Shown piece by piece: positions 26,973 to 36,486 of a stretch of DNA of 64,000 nucleotides. Position 1 is the stretch's first letter; every line of letters starts with the position of its first letter. This DNA is from Ruegeria discodermiae (GTDB taxonomy: Bacteria > Pseudomonadota > Alphaproteobacteria > Rhodobacterales > Rhodobacteraceae): NCBI RefSeq assembly GCF_030758345.1, contig NZ_JAVAMO010000004.1, positions 302,937 through 366,936 of the forward strand, in the 5' to 3' direction. The translations under genes were made by a program, and so were the position numbers. The notes beneath the pieces are model-generated. The model worked only from the letters and a program-made list of their open reading frames with translations. It had not been told where the DNA came from and ran no database searches.

Positions 26973-28303
26973 CGCGCCTCTTTGAGAAGCGCGCCTATGG
27001 GCCGGAGCCCATCGCGAACAGCTATTGGCCCACCACGGTCTCCCCACCGCGCTACGCGCCGCTTTCGGGCGGGCATAGCTGCGACACCGCCGTGATCGGC
27101 GCGGGCTATACCGGGCTGAACGCCGCTTTGGAGCTGGCGCGCGCGGGTCAGGATGTGGTGGTGCTTGAGGGTGAGCAACCCGGCTGGGGCGCCTCGGGGC
27201 GCAATGGTGGGTTCTGCTGTCTGGGCGGCTCAGCCGCCGGGTTCCAAACACTGACGCGCCAGGTGGGTCGCGAGGGGGCACTGGCCTATCTGCAGGCCGA
27301 GCGCGAAGCGGTTGATTTCGTGCGCGCCCGGCTGAGTGATTGTGGGATAGATGCAGACATCCATTCACGGGGCGAGACATGCCTGGCCCATTCGCCAAGC
27401 GCCGTGGCCGGGCTACAGGCACTGATCGGCGAGATACGAGAAATATATGGCGTCGATGCCGAATTCCTGCCGCGCGAGGCCCTGGCGTCACACGGATTGG
27501 CCAGCCCGGAGTTTCACGCCGCCCTGACCACTCCTATCGGCTTTGCACTCAACCCGATGAAATACGTCATCGGTCTGGCACAGGCAGCAGAGGCTGCGGG
27601 TGTGCGCCTTCATGGCAACAGCGCCGTGACGGGGCTGAAGACCGCCCCGGATGGCAGGCACCTGGTGCAAACCGCGCAAGGTGAGGTGCGGGCGATAAAC
27701 CTGATCATCGCCACCAATGGCTATAGCTCGGAGAAGCTTCCGCCCTGGCTGGGCGGGCGCTACCTGCCGGTGCCCTCGGCCATCCTCACCACCCGCGTGT
27801 TGACTGAGGGCGAACTGGCCGCACAAGGCTGGACCAGCCGACAGATGTGCTATGACAGCCGCCATTTGCTGCATTATTTCCGCCTGCTGCCGGAAAACCG
27901 CATGCTGTTTGGCCTGCGCGCCGCGTGGCGCTGTACGGAAGAAAGCGACACGGCAACGCTCCGACAGGCGCGCGCAGATTTCATCCGGTTCTTTCCGGCA
28001 TGGAAAGATGTCGAGATCACGCATCACTGGTCCGGGCTGGTCTGTCTTTCGCGCAATCTGACCCCCTTTTCCGGTCCGATCCCCGGCATGGCGCGCACCT
28101 GGGCTGCGCTCTGTTATCACGGCAACGGAGTGGCTATGGGCAGCTATGCGGGCGCGTTGCTGGCGGCGCAGATCACTGGGCACGGCCCCGCCACGCCCGC
28201 GCTCATGACAAGAGGCTTGCGCCGGTTCGAACTGGGCGGCTGGCGCCGCGCGATCCTACCGCTCATCTATGGGTGGTATGGCCTTGTGCACCGGCGCCGT
28301 TGA
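26969..28303 (+). CDS. FAD-dependent oxidoreductase, second PuuB/OrdL-like copy
   Basis: A 444-residue DAO-family flavoenzyme with the nucleotide turn AVIGAGYTGLNAALELARAG and GASGRNGGFC. Its ATG overlaps the potI-like stop, so it is co-expressed with polyamine import. It is related to, but clearly different from, the oxidase at 19327-20622, which suggests different polyamine substrates or different steps. Confidence 0.82.
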   Translation: MTRLFEKRAYGPEPIANSYWPTTVSPPRYAPLSGGHSCDTAVIGAGYTGLNAALELARAGQDVVVLEGEQPGWGASGRNGGFCCLGGSAAGFQTLTRQVGREGALAYLQAEREAVDFVRARLSDCGIDADIHSRGETCLAHSPSAVAGLQALIGEIREIYGVDAEFLPREALASHGLASPEFHAALTTPIGFALNPMKYVIGLAQAAEAAGVRLHGNSAVTGLKTAPDGRHLVQTAQGEVRAINLIIATNGYSSEKLPPWLGGRYLPVPSAILTTRVLTEGELAAQGWTSRQMCYDSRHLLHYFRLLPENRMLFGLRAAWRCTEESDTATLRQARADFIRFFPAWKDVEITHHWSGLVCLSRNLTPFSGPIPGMARTWAALCYHGNGVAMGSYAGALLAAQITGHGPATPALMTRGLRRFELGGWRRAILPLIYGWYGLVHRRR

Positions 28304-28412
28304 CCCGCCTGGTGGTCCGGATTGTGATCTGCCCACGAAAAGAGCTTGAGAATCTGCCCCCCTGCCCCGATAGTCCAAGTGGATCAGTGACATAGTAAGG
28401 CGGGTAAGCGTG

Positions 28413-29372
28413 ATGAATTCAGCCCGGCCCTTTGCGGCCCTGCCAGTTCTGGTTGTCTCGGCAGTCATGCTTGCGGCGATGCCCGCGCTGGCGGACAGCA
28501 ACAGTTTCATGGACCCGCAAGGCCCCGTCGCACTGGCCCAGAAGAACCATCTGATCCGCGCGACCGCCCTGATCATGATCGCCGTGATCCCGGTGCTAGT
28601 GCTGGTGCCGCTGATCGTGTGGCGCTACCGGCGGCGCAAGAACTCCTCTGCCGCCTATCGGCCCAAATGGGAGTTCTCGCCACTGCTGGAAACCACCATG
28701 TGGAGCGTGCCGGTGCTGATCGTAGCGATCTTGTCGGTGTATCTCTGGAAAGCGACCCATCGGCTTGATCCCTATGCCGCCAATTTCGGCAGTGATCCGG
28801 CGGTTGAGGTGCAGGTGGTGGGCCTCGACTGGAAATGGCTGTTCATCTATCCCGAACTGGGCATCGCCACCGTGGGTGAGATGGGCATGCCGGTGGACCG
28901 ACAGATCGCCATGGAACTGACCACCGATACGGTGATGCAATCGTTCCTGATCTCCGCCCTTGGCGGCCAGATCTATGCCATGCCCGGTATGACCACGCAG
29001 CTGCATCTGGCGGCAAGCGAACCGGGCCGGATGCAGGGTGAGAACACGCAATATAACGGGCGCGGCTTTACAGGTCAGAAATTCGACGCGGTGGTGATGG
29101 AGGCGGATGACTTCGAAGCTTGGGTCGATACCGTGCGCAGCAAGGGCCGCGCGCTGGATGACGACACCTATCGCATCCTCGCCCAGCGCAGCGACCGGAC
29201 CGAGGTGCAACAGGCACTCGCCACCCCCGACATGCCCGAGACCGCGCTTTATTTCACGCTGCCCGATGCCGGGCTCTTCGACAAGATCGTGCACCGCTAT
29301 CACAACGGCACGGCGCTGCCTGATGCCGATCAGCCGGGCACCACAAGCTACGGGCAGGAGGCCACCCAATGA
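28413..29372 (+). CDS. cyoA: Quinol oxidase subunit II, second copy
   Basis: A subunit II of about 319 residues with a cleavable-type signal peptide (AAMPALADS) instead of the lipobox of the copy at 10719. Two helices and a cupredoxin-like domain follow; CuA ligands are absent, and GGQIYAMPGMTTQLHLAA matches quinol oxidases. A GTG one codon earlier (28410) could also start it. First of a second cyoABCD operon. Confidence 0.88.
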   Translation: MNSARPFAALPVLVVSAVMLAAMPALADSNSFMDPQGPVALAQKNHLIRATALIMIAVIPVLVLVPLIVWRYRRRKNSSAAYRPKWEFSPLLETTMWSVPVLIVAILSVYLWKATHRLDPYAANFGSDPAVEVQVVGLDWKWLFIYPELGIATVGEMGMPVDRQIAMELTTDTVMQSFLISALGGQIYAMPGMTTQLHLAASEPGRMQGENTQYNGRGFTGQKFDAVVMEADDFEAWVDTVRSKGRALDDDTYRILAQRSDRTEVQQALATPDMPETALYFTLPDAGLFDKIVHRYHNGTALPDADQPGTTSYGQEATQ

Positions 29373-31462
29373 GCTCTGTCGAGTCCTCCACCCTGTTCGG
29401 CCGCCTGACTTGGGATGCGCTGCCAATCGCCGCACTGCTCAAGAACCCCGGCGTGAACGAGATCGTAGCAAATGCTGCCGGCGGGGTGCTGGTGGGTGGC
29501 GCGGCGGTGGTGCTGTTCATTCTGAGCTATTTCAAGCTCTGGGGGCCGCTCTGGCGCGACTGGCTGACCAGCACCGATCACAAGAAGATCGGCATCATGT
29601 ATATCGTCTTTGCGCTGGTGATGCTGGCGCGCGGCGTGCTGGAGGGCGTGGTGATGCGCGCCCAGCAGGCCGCCGGCCCCGGCGACGGGTTTCTGGAGGC
29701 AGGCCATTTCGCCCAGCTGTTCAGCACCCATGGCACGATCATGATCTTCTTTGTCGCCGTACCTTTTGTCGTGGGCTTCATCAACTTCATCATGCCGCTG
29801 CAGATCGGCGCCCGCGACGTGGCCTTTCCGGTGATGAACCAGATCAGCCTCGGCCTGACCGTTTCTGCGGGCATGATGCTGATGGTGTCGCTGGTGGTGG
29901 GCGAGTTCTCCACCGGTGGCTGGACGGCCTACCCGCCTTATACCGGGGCGGCCTTCAACCCCGGTGTGGGGCCGGATTACTGGATCTGGGCCATCGTGGT
30001 CTCGGGCATCGGCACCACGCTCAGCGGCATCAATTTCGCGGTGACGATCTACAAGATGCGCGCGCCGGGGATGGGGTTCCTGCGGTTGCCGATGTTCTGC
30101 TGGACGGTGATCTGCTCCTCGATCCTGATCATCTTCGCCATGCCGCCACTGGGGGTGGCCGCGCTGCTGCTGGCCGCCGACCGCTATCTGGATTTCCATT
30201 TCTTCACCAATGACCTTGGTGGCAACATGATGAACTATGCCAACCTGTTCTGGCTGTTCGGTCACCCAGAGGTCTACCTGCTGGTTCTGCCCGCCTATGG
30301 CATCTATTCCGAGGTCTTCGCCACCTTCTCGGCCAAGAAGCTCTATGGCTATATCTCGCTGGTGATCGCCACCATGTCGATTGCGGTGCTCAGCTTTACC
30401 GTCTGGCTGCACCATTTCTTCACCATGGGCCAGAGCGCGCTGATCAACGCGGTGTTTGGCGTGGCCACCATGCTGATCGCCATCCCCACGGGCGTGAAAG
30501 TCTATGACTGGATGGCCACCATGTATCGCGGCCGCATCCGTCTGTCGGTACCGATGCTTTATGGGATCGGCTTTCTGATCCTCTTCGTCATCGGCGGTCT
30601 GAGCGGCGTGATCCTCGCCAACCCGACCATTGACTATCAGGTCCACAACACCTTGTTCCTGGTGGCGCATTTCCACAATGTGCTGCTGCCCGGCGTGCTG
30701 TTTGCGATGCTGGCGGGCGTCAATTACTGGTTCCCCAAGGCCTTCGGCTTCCGCCTGGATGAGCGCTGGGGCCGCATTTCCGTGTTGCTTTGGGTGGTGG
30801 GCTTTCTATTCACCTTCATGCCGCTTTATTTCGTGGGCCTGATGGGCATGCCGCGCCGATCCTTCAGCTGGGAGGACCCCAGTTTCCACCCCTATATGAT
30901 CACCGCCGTGATCGGCGCGCTGATCATCCTGTCGGCGCTGCTGTCGGTGCTGGTGCAGCTTTATATCAGCATCCGCGACCGGGCGCAGAACCGGGTGCCG
31001 GTGGGGGACCCGTGGGATGGGCGCACGCTGGAATGGTCGATCCCGGCCCCACCGCCCGCCTATAATTTCGCCGTCCTGCCACAGGTCCGCGACCGGGATG
31101 CCTTTGCCGAGGCGAAGGAAAATGGCACCGCCTATCAAAAACCCACCGGCTATGACGATATCGAACTGCCCCGGAACACACCCATCGGCTTCCTGCTCTG
31201 CGTGCTCAGCGGCGTCTGGATGTTTGCGCTGGTCTGGTGGATCTGGTGGCTGGCGCTGCTGGTCTCGGTCGCGATGCTGCTGATCATCATCGTCTGGAGC
31301 TTCGGTACCGAAACCGAGATCGTGATCCCCGCCGCACAGATCAAACAGGAGCACGAGGCCTGGCTCGATCTGGTTGCACGCACGCCCGCCGTGGACCGCG
31401 ATGATGAGACCGCGCCCGCCAATCTGGGCTATGCAAGACCGGACATGGAGGGCGCGACATGA
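29369..31462 (+). CDS. cyoB: Quinol oxidase subunit I, second copy
   Basis: A 697-residue heme-copper oxidase subunit I. Ligand motifs are complete: STHGTIMIFF, FGHPEVYLLVLP, LHHFF, AHFHN; D-channel RDVAFP and K-channel PTGVK are intact. In the quinone site the Arg, His and Gln counterparts of E. coli R71, H98 and Q101 remain (ARGVLEG, GHFAQ), but the D75 position is Glu. The C-terminus is longer than in the first copy. ATGA overlaps join it to cyoA and cyoC. Confidence 0.93.
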   Translation: MSSVESSTLFGRLTWDALPIAALLKNPGVNEIVANAAGGVLVGGAAVVLFILSYFKLWGPLWRDWLTSTDHKKIGIMYIVFALVMLARGVLEGVVMRAQQAAGPGDGFLEAGHFAQLFSTHGTIMIFFVAVPFVVGFINFIMPLQIGARDVAFPVMNQISLGLTVSAGMMLMVSLVVGEFSTGGWTAYPPYTGAAFNPGVGPDYWIWAIVVSGIGTTLSGINFAVTIYKMRAPGMGFLRLPMFCWTVICSSILIIFAMPPLGVAALLLAADRYLDFHFFTNDLGGNMMNYANLFWLFGHPEVYLLVLPAYGIYSEVFATFSAKKLYGYISLVIATMSIAVLSFTVWLHHFFTMGQSALINAVFGVATMLIAIPTGVKVYDWMATMYRGRIRLSVPMLYGIGFLILFVIGGLSGVILANPTIDYQVHNTLFLVAHFHNVLLPGVLFAMLAGVNYWFPKAFGFRLDERWGRISVLLWVVGFLFTFMPLYFVGLMGMPRRSFSWEDPSFHPYMITAVIGALIILSALLSVLVQLYISIRDRAQNRVPVGDPWDGRTLEWSIPAPPPAYNFAVLPQVRDRDAFAEAKENGTAYQKPTGYDDIELPRNTPIGFLLCVLSGVWMFALVWWIWWLALLVSVAMLLIIIVWSFGTETEIVIPAAQIKQEHEAWLDLVARTPAVDRDDETAPANLGYARPDMEGAT

Positions 31463-32091
31463 GCCATTCCGACAGCCAGAGCTATCCCGGCATAAATCTC
31501 GGCGATATCGACCCCAAGCAGCAGCAACGGGTCGAGACCGTTCAGTTCGGCTTCTGGGTCTTCATCATGAGCGACCTGGTCTATTTCGGCCTGATGTTCG
31601 CGATCTATATCACCATGATCGACGCGCAGGCGGGCGGGCCGGGTCCGCATGACCTCTTTGACCTGCGCAGCCTGTTTGCCCAGACCGTGCTGCTCTTGAC
31701 CAGTTCCATGACCGTTGGCCTCGCCTCGCTGGCACTCAAATACCACCTGGGTTTAAGGCGCGTGTATTTCTGGCTGGTGGTGACGCTGCTCTTGGGGCTT
31801 GGCTTCCTGACGCTGGAGATCATGGATTTCATGAATATGGCCGCCAAAGGGGGCGTGCCCCAGCGCAGTGGCTTCCTGTCGGCCTTTTACGGGCTGGTGC
31901 CCCTGCACGGGCTGCATGTGGCGACCGGGTGCCTCTGGCTGGTAATCCTGATGATCCAGATGCGGGCGATCGGGGTAACCGATCAGATCAAATCGCGGCT
32001 GATGCGGTTTGGCCTGTTCTGGCATTTCCTCGACCTGATCTGGATCGGCATCTTCACCATCGTCTATTTCGGAGGGCTGGCCTATGGATGA
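31459..32091 (+). CDS. cyoC: Quinol oxidase subunit III, second copy
   Basis: A 210-residue protein with five helices, FWVFIMSDLVYFGLMF at the N-terminus and [19 protein letters not shown] at the C-terminus. It overlaps cyoB by four bases and cyoD by eight. It differs substantially from the copy at 8035, so the two operons are not a recent duplication. Confidence 0.9.
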   Translation: MSHSDSQSYPGINLGDIDPKQQQRVETVQFGFWVFIMSDLVYFGLMFAIYITMIDAQAGGPGPHDLFDLRSLFAQTVLLLTSSMTVGLASLALKYHLGLRRVYFWLVVTLLLGLGFLTLEIMDFMNMAAKGGVPQRSGFLSAFYGLVPLHGLHVATGCLWLVILMIQMRAIGVTDQIKSRLMRFGLFWHFLDLIWIGIFTIVYFGGLAYG

Positions 32092-32413
32092 CAAACACGC
32101 CGAACACGCCCGCGAGCGCAGCCGCTATATCCGGGGCTTCCTGTTTGCGCTGGCCCTGACCATGACCGCCTTCGGGATTGGCCACCTTTATGGGCCGCAG
32201 ACACGTTTCGTCTATCTCGCCATCGGCGTGCTGGGCCTGCTGCAACTGATCGTGCAACTGGCCTATTTCCTGCATATCGACCGCCGACGTGAAAGCCGCG
32301 AGGATCTGGATCTGATCCTGTTCTCAACCATGGTCCTGCTGATCATCATCCTGGGCACGGTCTGGATTCTGGGCGATCTGCACATGCGGATGCATATGGG
32401 CATGGAGATGTAG
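32084..32413 (+). CDS. cyoD: Quinol oxidase subunit IV, second copy
   Basis: A 109-residue, three-helix subunit with the CyoD motif LQLIVQLAYFLHI. It completes the second cyoABCD set. No SURF1 gene follows here, unlike the first operon, so the two oxidases may share one assembly factor or this one may not need it. Confidence 0.88.
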   Translation: MDDKHAEHARERSRYIRGFLFALALTMTAFGIGHLYGPQTRFVYLAIGVLGLLQLIVQLAYFLHIDRRRESREDLDLILFSTMVLLIIILGTVWILGDLHMRMHMGMEM

Positions 32414-32449
32414 GCCCGGCGCGGCCAGGCCTTTCGACGCAAAATCTTC

Positions 32450-33436
32450 TTATCTCGCGCGGTCCTCAGCTTCGGGATTGCGCGGCATTAACGCGTCGAT
32501 CTCATCCATCACCGCCGGGGGCAGTGGCCCATGGCGCAAGGCGCCCGCGCTATCGGTGATCTGCGCTGCGTTCCGCGCGCCGGGCAGCGGGATGCAGGCG
32601 GGCGAGCGCCCCCAGAGCCAGCAGAGCGCGCCCTGCGCAAGGCTGCGCCCGCCCGATTGCAGCAATTCGCGCACCGCATCAAGGCGCGTCAGAAATTCCG
32701 GGTTCGGTCGCCCCTCACTGAAGTAGGAAATCCAGTTCTGATCACCCGCCCGGACATCATCACCGGGCAGCAGGCTATCCGCGCCATAGCCTCCACCCAA
32801 CAGCCCCATAGCCAGCGGCGAGCGGATCAGTGGCGTCAACCCGTGCCGGTCCAGAGCCGCAGACATCCTTGGCGCGTCGAGAAAGACATTCATCGCATGT
32901 TCGACCGCGACAAAACCGGCGCGACCAGCCATCGCCTCGGCACTGGCAGTAAAATCGGTGCTCCAGCCATAGCCGCGGATCTTGCCCGCCGCCCGCGCCT
33001 GTTCCATCTGGTCAAAGAGCGGCTCTGCCAGCGCCACCTCCATGTCATTCACATGCAGCAGCAGAATGTCGATGCAGTCGCGGTCCAGCCGATCGAGACA
33101 GCGCTCAATGGCGGGGATCACATGGTTCGGGTCAGCATCGGCTTCGCTCACCTGCTTGCTTGCCTCGTCGATCCTGAGCCCGATCTTGCTGACAATCATC
33201 GCCTCGCTGCGCCCGCGCAGTGCTTGCGCCAAAAGCCGGTCGGCATGGCCCGCCCCATAGGCGGCAGCGGTGTCGAACAGGTGAATGCCTGCATCCAGCG
33301 CCGCGTGGATTGCCTGGATCGCCTCGCCATCATCGCTGCGGGAATAGCCCAGAGAGGTGTCGCCATTAAACATCGCGCCGCCAATCGGCCAGCATCCCAT
33401 GCCCATCAGCGTCGTGTTCGGTTCAAACAGGGTCAT
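32450..33436 (-). CDS. Aldo/keto reductase
   Basis: A 328-residue TIM-barrel NADPH-dependent oxidoreductase. The catalytic Asp and Tyr appear in LFDTAAAYGAGHAD, the Lys in IVSKIGL and the His in LLHVND. It is divergent from a LysR regulator with starts about 80 bases apart, so that regulator probably controls it. The substrate is unknown. Confidence 0.87.
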   Translation of the reverse strand: MTLFEPNTTLMGMGCWPIGGAMFNGDTSLGYSRSDDGEAIQAIHAALDAGIHLFDTAAAYGAGHADRLLAQALRGRSEAMIVSKIGLRIDEASKQVSEADADPNHVIPAIERCLDRLDRDCIDILLLHVNDMEVALAEPLFDQMEQARAAGKIRGYGWSTDFTASAEAMAGRAGFVAVEHAMNVFLDAPRMSAALDRHGLTPLIRSPLAMGLLGGGYGADSLLPGDDVRAGDQNWISYFSEGRPNPEFLTRLDAVRELLQSGGRSLAQGALCWLWGRSPACIPLPGARNAAQITDSAGALRHGPLPPAVMDEIDALMPRNPEAEDRAR

Positions 33437-33517
33437 TGCTGCGGTCTCCTATGATTTGCCCACAGCCTGCCCGTCTGGTTCTGGAACATCCACGAATGAT
33501 ACTGTAATCTTCATTTC

Positions 33518-34342
33518 ATGAATGAAACGAACTTGGATTGGGACGATCTGCGCCTGTTTCTGGCCGTGGCGCGGGGCGGCGGGCTGGCGGCAGCCTCCGG
33601 CGCGACCGGTAAAAGCGCGCCGACGCTGGGGCGGCGCATGGTGGCATTGGAAAAGCGGTTGGGGGCCGAGTTGTTCCTCCGGCTGCCGCGCGGCTATGCG
33701 CTGACCGAGGAAGGAACGGCGCTGCTGGCCAAACTGTCAGAAGTTGAAAGCCGCATCGCGCCGCTGATGCCGGAGCCGGAGGCGCGCAAGCCGCTGGTCA
33801 AGCTTTCGGCAGGGACGTGGATGACCCATCTGCTCTGCCGTAAGGCGCAGGCGATTGCCGGCGGCGATGTGGCCATCCGCTTTATCTCGGCAGATCACGT
33901 GCTGGATATCCGGCGCCGCGACGCGGTGATCGGCATCCGCAACCACCGCCCCGATCAGATCGGGCTGGCCTGTCGCCGCGTCGGCAGGGTGGCTTTCGCC
34001 GCCTATGCCACCGATCCGCAGGTCACCCCGTGGGTGCGTGTCATGGGCCAGACGCCCTCGGCTCGGTGGGTCGCGCAGGCCAGCGCCGGGCAGCCGGTGA
34101 TCGAAGTGACGGGGCCGCGCAACGCGCTCGACCTCGCGCGGGCGGGCGTGGCGCGCGCTGTGCTGCCCTGTTTCATCGGGGACGACAGTAACGGTCTGAT
34201 CCGCGTCTCGGACCCGATCGAGGCGTTGGCCCATGATCAGTGGCTGGTCACCCATGATGACGAACGCTTCGCCCCCGAGGTCCGCACCGTGATCCGGCGG
34301 GTCGAGGCGCTGCTGCGCGATCTGCATCACCCCGGAGGCTAG
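33518..34342 (+). CDS. LysR family transcriptional regulator
   Basis: A 274-residue regulator with an N-terminal winged helix (WDDLRLFLAVARGGGLAAAS, LGRRMVALEKRLGAELFLR) and a shorter-than-usual effector domain. The arrangement with a divergent aldo/keto reductase is the classical LysR layout. The start ATG lies within TTCATGAA, so autoregulation at the start site is possible. Confidence 0.85.
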   Translation: MNETNLDWDDLRLFLAVARGGGLAAASGATGKSAPTLGRRMVALEKRLGAELFLRLPRGYALTEEGTALLAKLSEVESRIAPLMPEPEARKPLVKLSAGTWMTHLLCRKAQAIAGGDVAIRFISADHVLDIRRRDAVIGIRNHRPDQIGLACRRVGRVAFAAYATDPQVTPWVRVMGQTPSARWVAQASAGQPVIEVTGPRNALDLARAGVARAVLPCFIGDDSNGLIRVSDPIEALAHDQWLVTHDDERFAPEVRTVIRRVEALLRDLHHPGG

Positions 34343-34349
34343 CAGGCGC

Positions 34350-35363
34350 CTAGATCATATGCCGCCCGAAATTGCGTGCGGTATCATGGAACACCGCATG
34401 CAGGTGCAGCGGCTGATTGCGCAGGCTGGCAAATTCGATCAGCAGGGTCTGCCCGGTCAGCCGGTAATAGATCGACCCGTCCAGATCAGCCCCGCCCCAG
34501 GCAAAACGCAGCGCCGCCATGTCTTCGCCCGCGAGGCGGCCTTGTTGTGCGCTAGCCAGCGGCGCGGGCAGCACCTCGGTCGTATAGACCTCAACCAGAC
34601 GCGCGGCCATATCCGACTGCCCTTGCGACAGATCGCCCAAGGGCACACCTGCGCCCTCTGCCGCCAGATCGCGCTCTGCCCCGCCATTGGACAGGATATT
34701 GCCCGGCGAGCGTGGCCAGACCAGCGCCGCCTGACGCGCGCTGTCACTCAGATCACCATAGAGCGCGCGGGCCAGCGCCTCTTCTTCCTTGAGCACCACA
34801 AGGCCCTGATAGGGGCCAGACGGCACGGTGTTGGGTTCCGAGGAATACGAGCTTGGCGTGGTCGAGATCACCTGATCGTCCAGCAGGGTGAAACTCAGCG
34901 ACAGATGGTGCCCCTCCCACCGCCAGGCCCATGCGCCCTCGACTGAGGGCGTGCCGTAGATCTGCACCGAAAACCGCTCGCGGTTGCGATCCGCCGATCC
35001 CTTGCCCCATTCATCGCGCAGGATGTCCTGCTGGAGCATGATGTTCATTGCCTTCTCAAGCCCGACCGTGCTGGCCCCGGTGGCGAGCAGATCCAGCGCC
35101 AGATCTTTTTGCGGCGGCGTCATCTGTTCCAGCGCCAGACCCGGCGCGCGGCGCGACCCGGTCATGAAGTTCCAAGCCATCCGGTCGGAGGTATCGAACC
35201 CGAACAACGCTGCATCGCGCTGCGGCGCATCCAGCGCTGACAGCAACGCCTGCGCGCGCTGGCGCGTCTCTGATCCCGAGGGCGTGGCCCCAATGGCTCC
35301 GGCAAATGGCAGGGCGGTGGCAGCAGCACCCGCTGCGAGAAACATGCGACGGTCGACAGTCAT
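34350..35363 (-). CDS. DUF3500 domain-containing exported protein
   Basis: A 337-residue protein with a Tat-like signal (DRRMFLAAGAAATALPF). The body matches the DUF3500 family (RMAWNFMTGSRRAPGLALEQ, WGGADLDGSIYYRLTGQTLL), of unknown activity. It is convergent with the LysR gene and appears to be monocistronic. Confidence 0.8.
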   Translation of the reverse strand: MTVDRRMFLAAGAAATALPFAGAIGATPSGSETRQRAQALLSALDAPQRDAALFGFDTSDRMAWNFMTGSRRAPGLALEQMTPPQKDLALDLLATGASTVGLEKAMNIMLQQDILRDEWGKGSADRNRERFSVQIYGTPSVEGAWAWRWEGHHLSLSFTLLDDQVISTTPSSYSSEPNTVPSGPYQGLVVLKEEEALARALYGDLSDSARQAALVWPRSPGNILSNGGAERDLAAEGAGVPLGDLSQGQSDMAARLVEVYTTEVLPAPLASAQQGRLAGEDMAALRFAWGGADLDGSIYYRLTGQTLLIEFASLRNQPLHLHAVFHDTARNFGRHMI

Positions 35364-35505
35364 GTGAAACCCTCCGTGATGGCCCTGCTCTGGGTATAGC
35401 CCGGTTTTTCCCGCCTTCCGATCAAAGCGCCGCTATCCCGCAAAGCTGTGGTCATCGCCGCCGGCTTCGGGCATATCCCGAGGAAGATGTAGCGCAGGAG
35501 CCCCC

Positions 35506-36381
35506 ATGAGCCAGATTATCCACTCGTTGAGCGACGTGTCCGACCGGTACCGCGCGCTGTTCGTCGACCTCTGGGGCTGCGTTCATAATGGCGTCACCGC
35601 CTTTCCCGACGCAGTTGCGGCGCTGAAAGACTATCGCGCGCGCGGTGGGATCGTGGTGCTGGTCACCAACTCGCCCAAGCCCCGCGCAGGCGTCATGACC
35701 CAGCTCGAAGGGTTCAACGTGCCGCGCGACTCTTATGACACCATCGCCACCAGCGGCGATTCGGCGCGCTCGGCCATGTTCCGGGGCGCGGTTGGGCAGA
35801 AGGTCTATTTCATGGGCGAGCCGCGCCGGGATGCCGGTTTTTTCGAACCGCTGCACATCCTGGAAAACCCCGTCGAGATCGAACGCGTGCCGCTGCGCGA
35901 GGCCGAGGGGATCGTCTGTTGCGGCCCCTTCGACCCGATGGCCCACCCGGATGTGAACCGGGCCGATTTCCTTTATGCCAAGCAGATGGGGATGAAGCTG
36001 CTCTGCGCCAATCCCGATATCGTGGTGGATCGCGGCGAGGTGCGGGAATGGTGTGCCGGTGCGCTGGCCAAGCTTTATGCGGAAATGGGCGGTGAGAGCC
36101 TCTATTTCGGCAAACCACACCCGCCCATCTATGACCTTGCCCGGCGCCGGTTGCAGAGCCTGGGCCATGACATTCCGGATAGCGAAATCCTTGCCATCGG
36201 TGACGGCATTCTGACCGATATCGCCGGGGGGATGGGCGAAGGGATCGATTCGCTTTTCATCAGTGGCGGTCTGGCGGCGACCGAGACCAACACCCATCAC
36301 GATCCCGACCCCGAGGCGTTGGAGGCCTATCTGAAGCGCGAAATGTCCAACCCCACCTACACGATCGGATTTCTTCGCTAG
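35506..36381 (+). CDS. TIGR01459 family HAD-type hydrolase
   Basis: A 291-residue HAD superfamily hydrolase. The nucleophile motif is altered to FVDLWGCVHNG, characteristic of this alphaproteobacterial subfamily; later motifs are VTNSPKPR, GKPHPPIYDLA and GDGILTDIAGG. AGGAG sits a few bases ahead of the ATG. The activity is probably a phosphatase on a small metabolite, substrate unknown. Confidence 0.85.
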   Translation: MSQIIHSLSDVSDRYRALFVDLWGCVHNGVTAFPDAVAALKDYRARGGIVVLVTNSPKPRAGVMTQLEGFNVPRDSYDTIATSGDSARSAMFRGAVGQKVYFMGEPRRDAGFFEPLHILENPVEIERVPLREAEGIVCCGPFDPMAHPDVNRADFLYAKQMGMKLLCANPDIVVDRGEVREWCAGALAKLYAEMGGESLYFGKPHPPIYDLARRRLQSLGHDIPDSEILAIGDGILTDIAGGMGEGIDSLFISGGLAATETNTHHDPDPEALEAYLKREMSNPTYTIGFLR

Positions 36382-36430
36382 CGCAGAATTGTCTTGATTT
36401 TCTGCAAGTGCGAAGTAATAAAGTTGCTCA

Positions 36431-36446
36431 CGTGATCAGAATCACG
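36431..36446. promoter_or_regulatory. CRP/FNR-like box upstream of maoC-type gene
   Basis: CGTGAT-CAGA-ATCACG is a perfect 6+4+6 inverted repeat whose GTGAT-N4-ATCAC core fits the CRP/FNR superfamily spacing. It lies about 40 bases before the chosen start of the MaoC gene. Which CRP/FNR protein binds is unknown. Confidence 0.45.
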
Positions 36447-36486
36447 CCAGTTAATTACCGCCACGATGGCGGAAGACGAGGGTGAC

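Noticed and set aside
29348..30676. Long minus-strand open frame (442 codons) across the second cyoB
   Set aside because: Antisense to an intact, highly conserved heme-copper oxidase subunit; the composition (His/Gln/Asp-rich) is typical of shadow frames.
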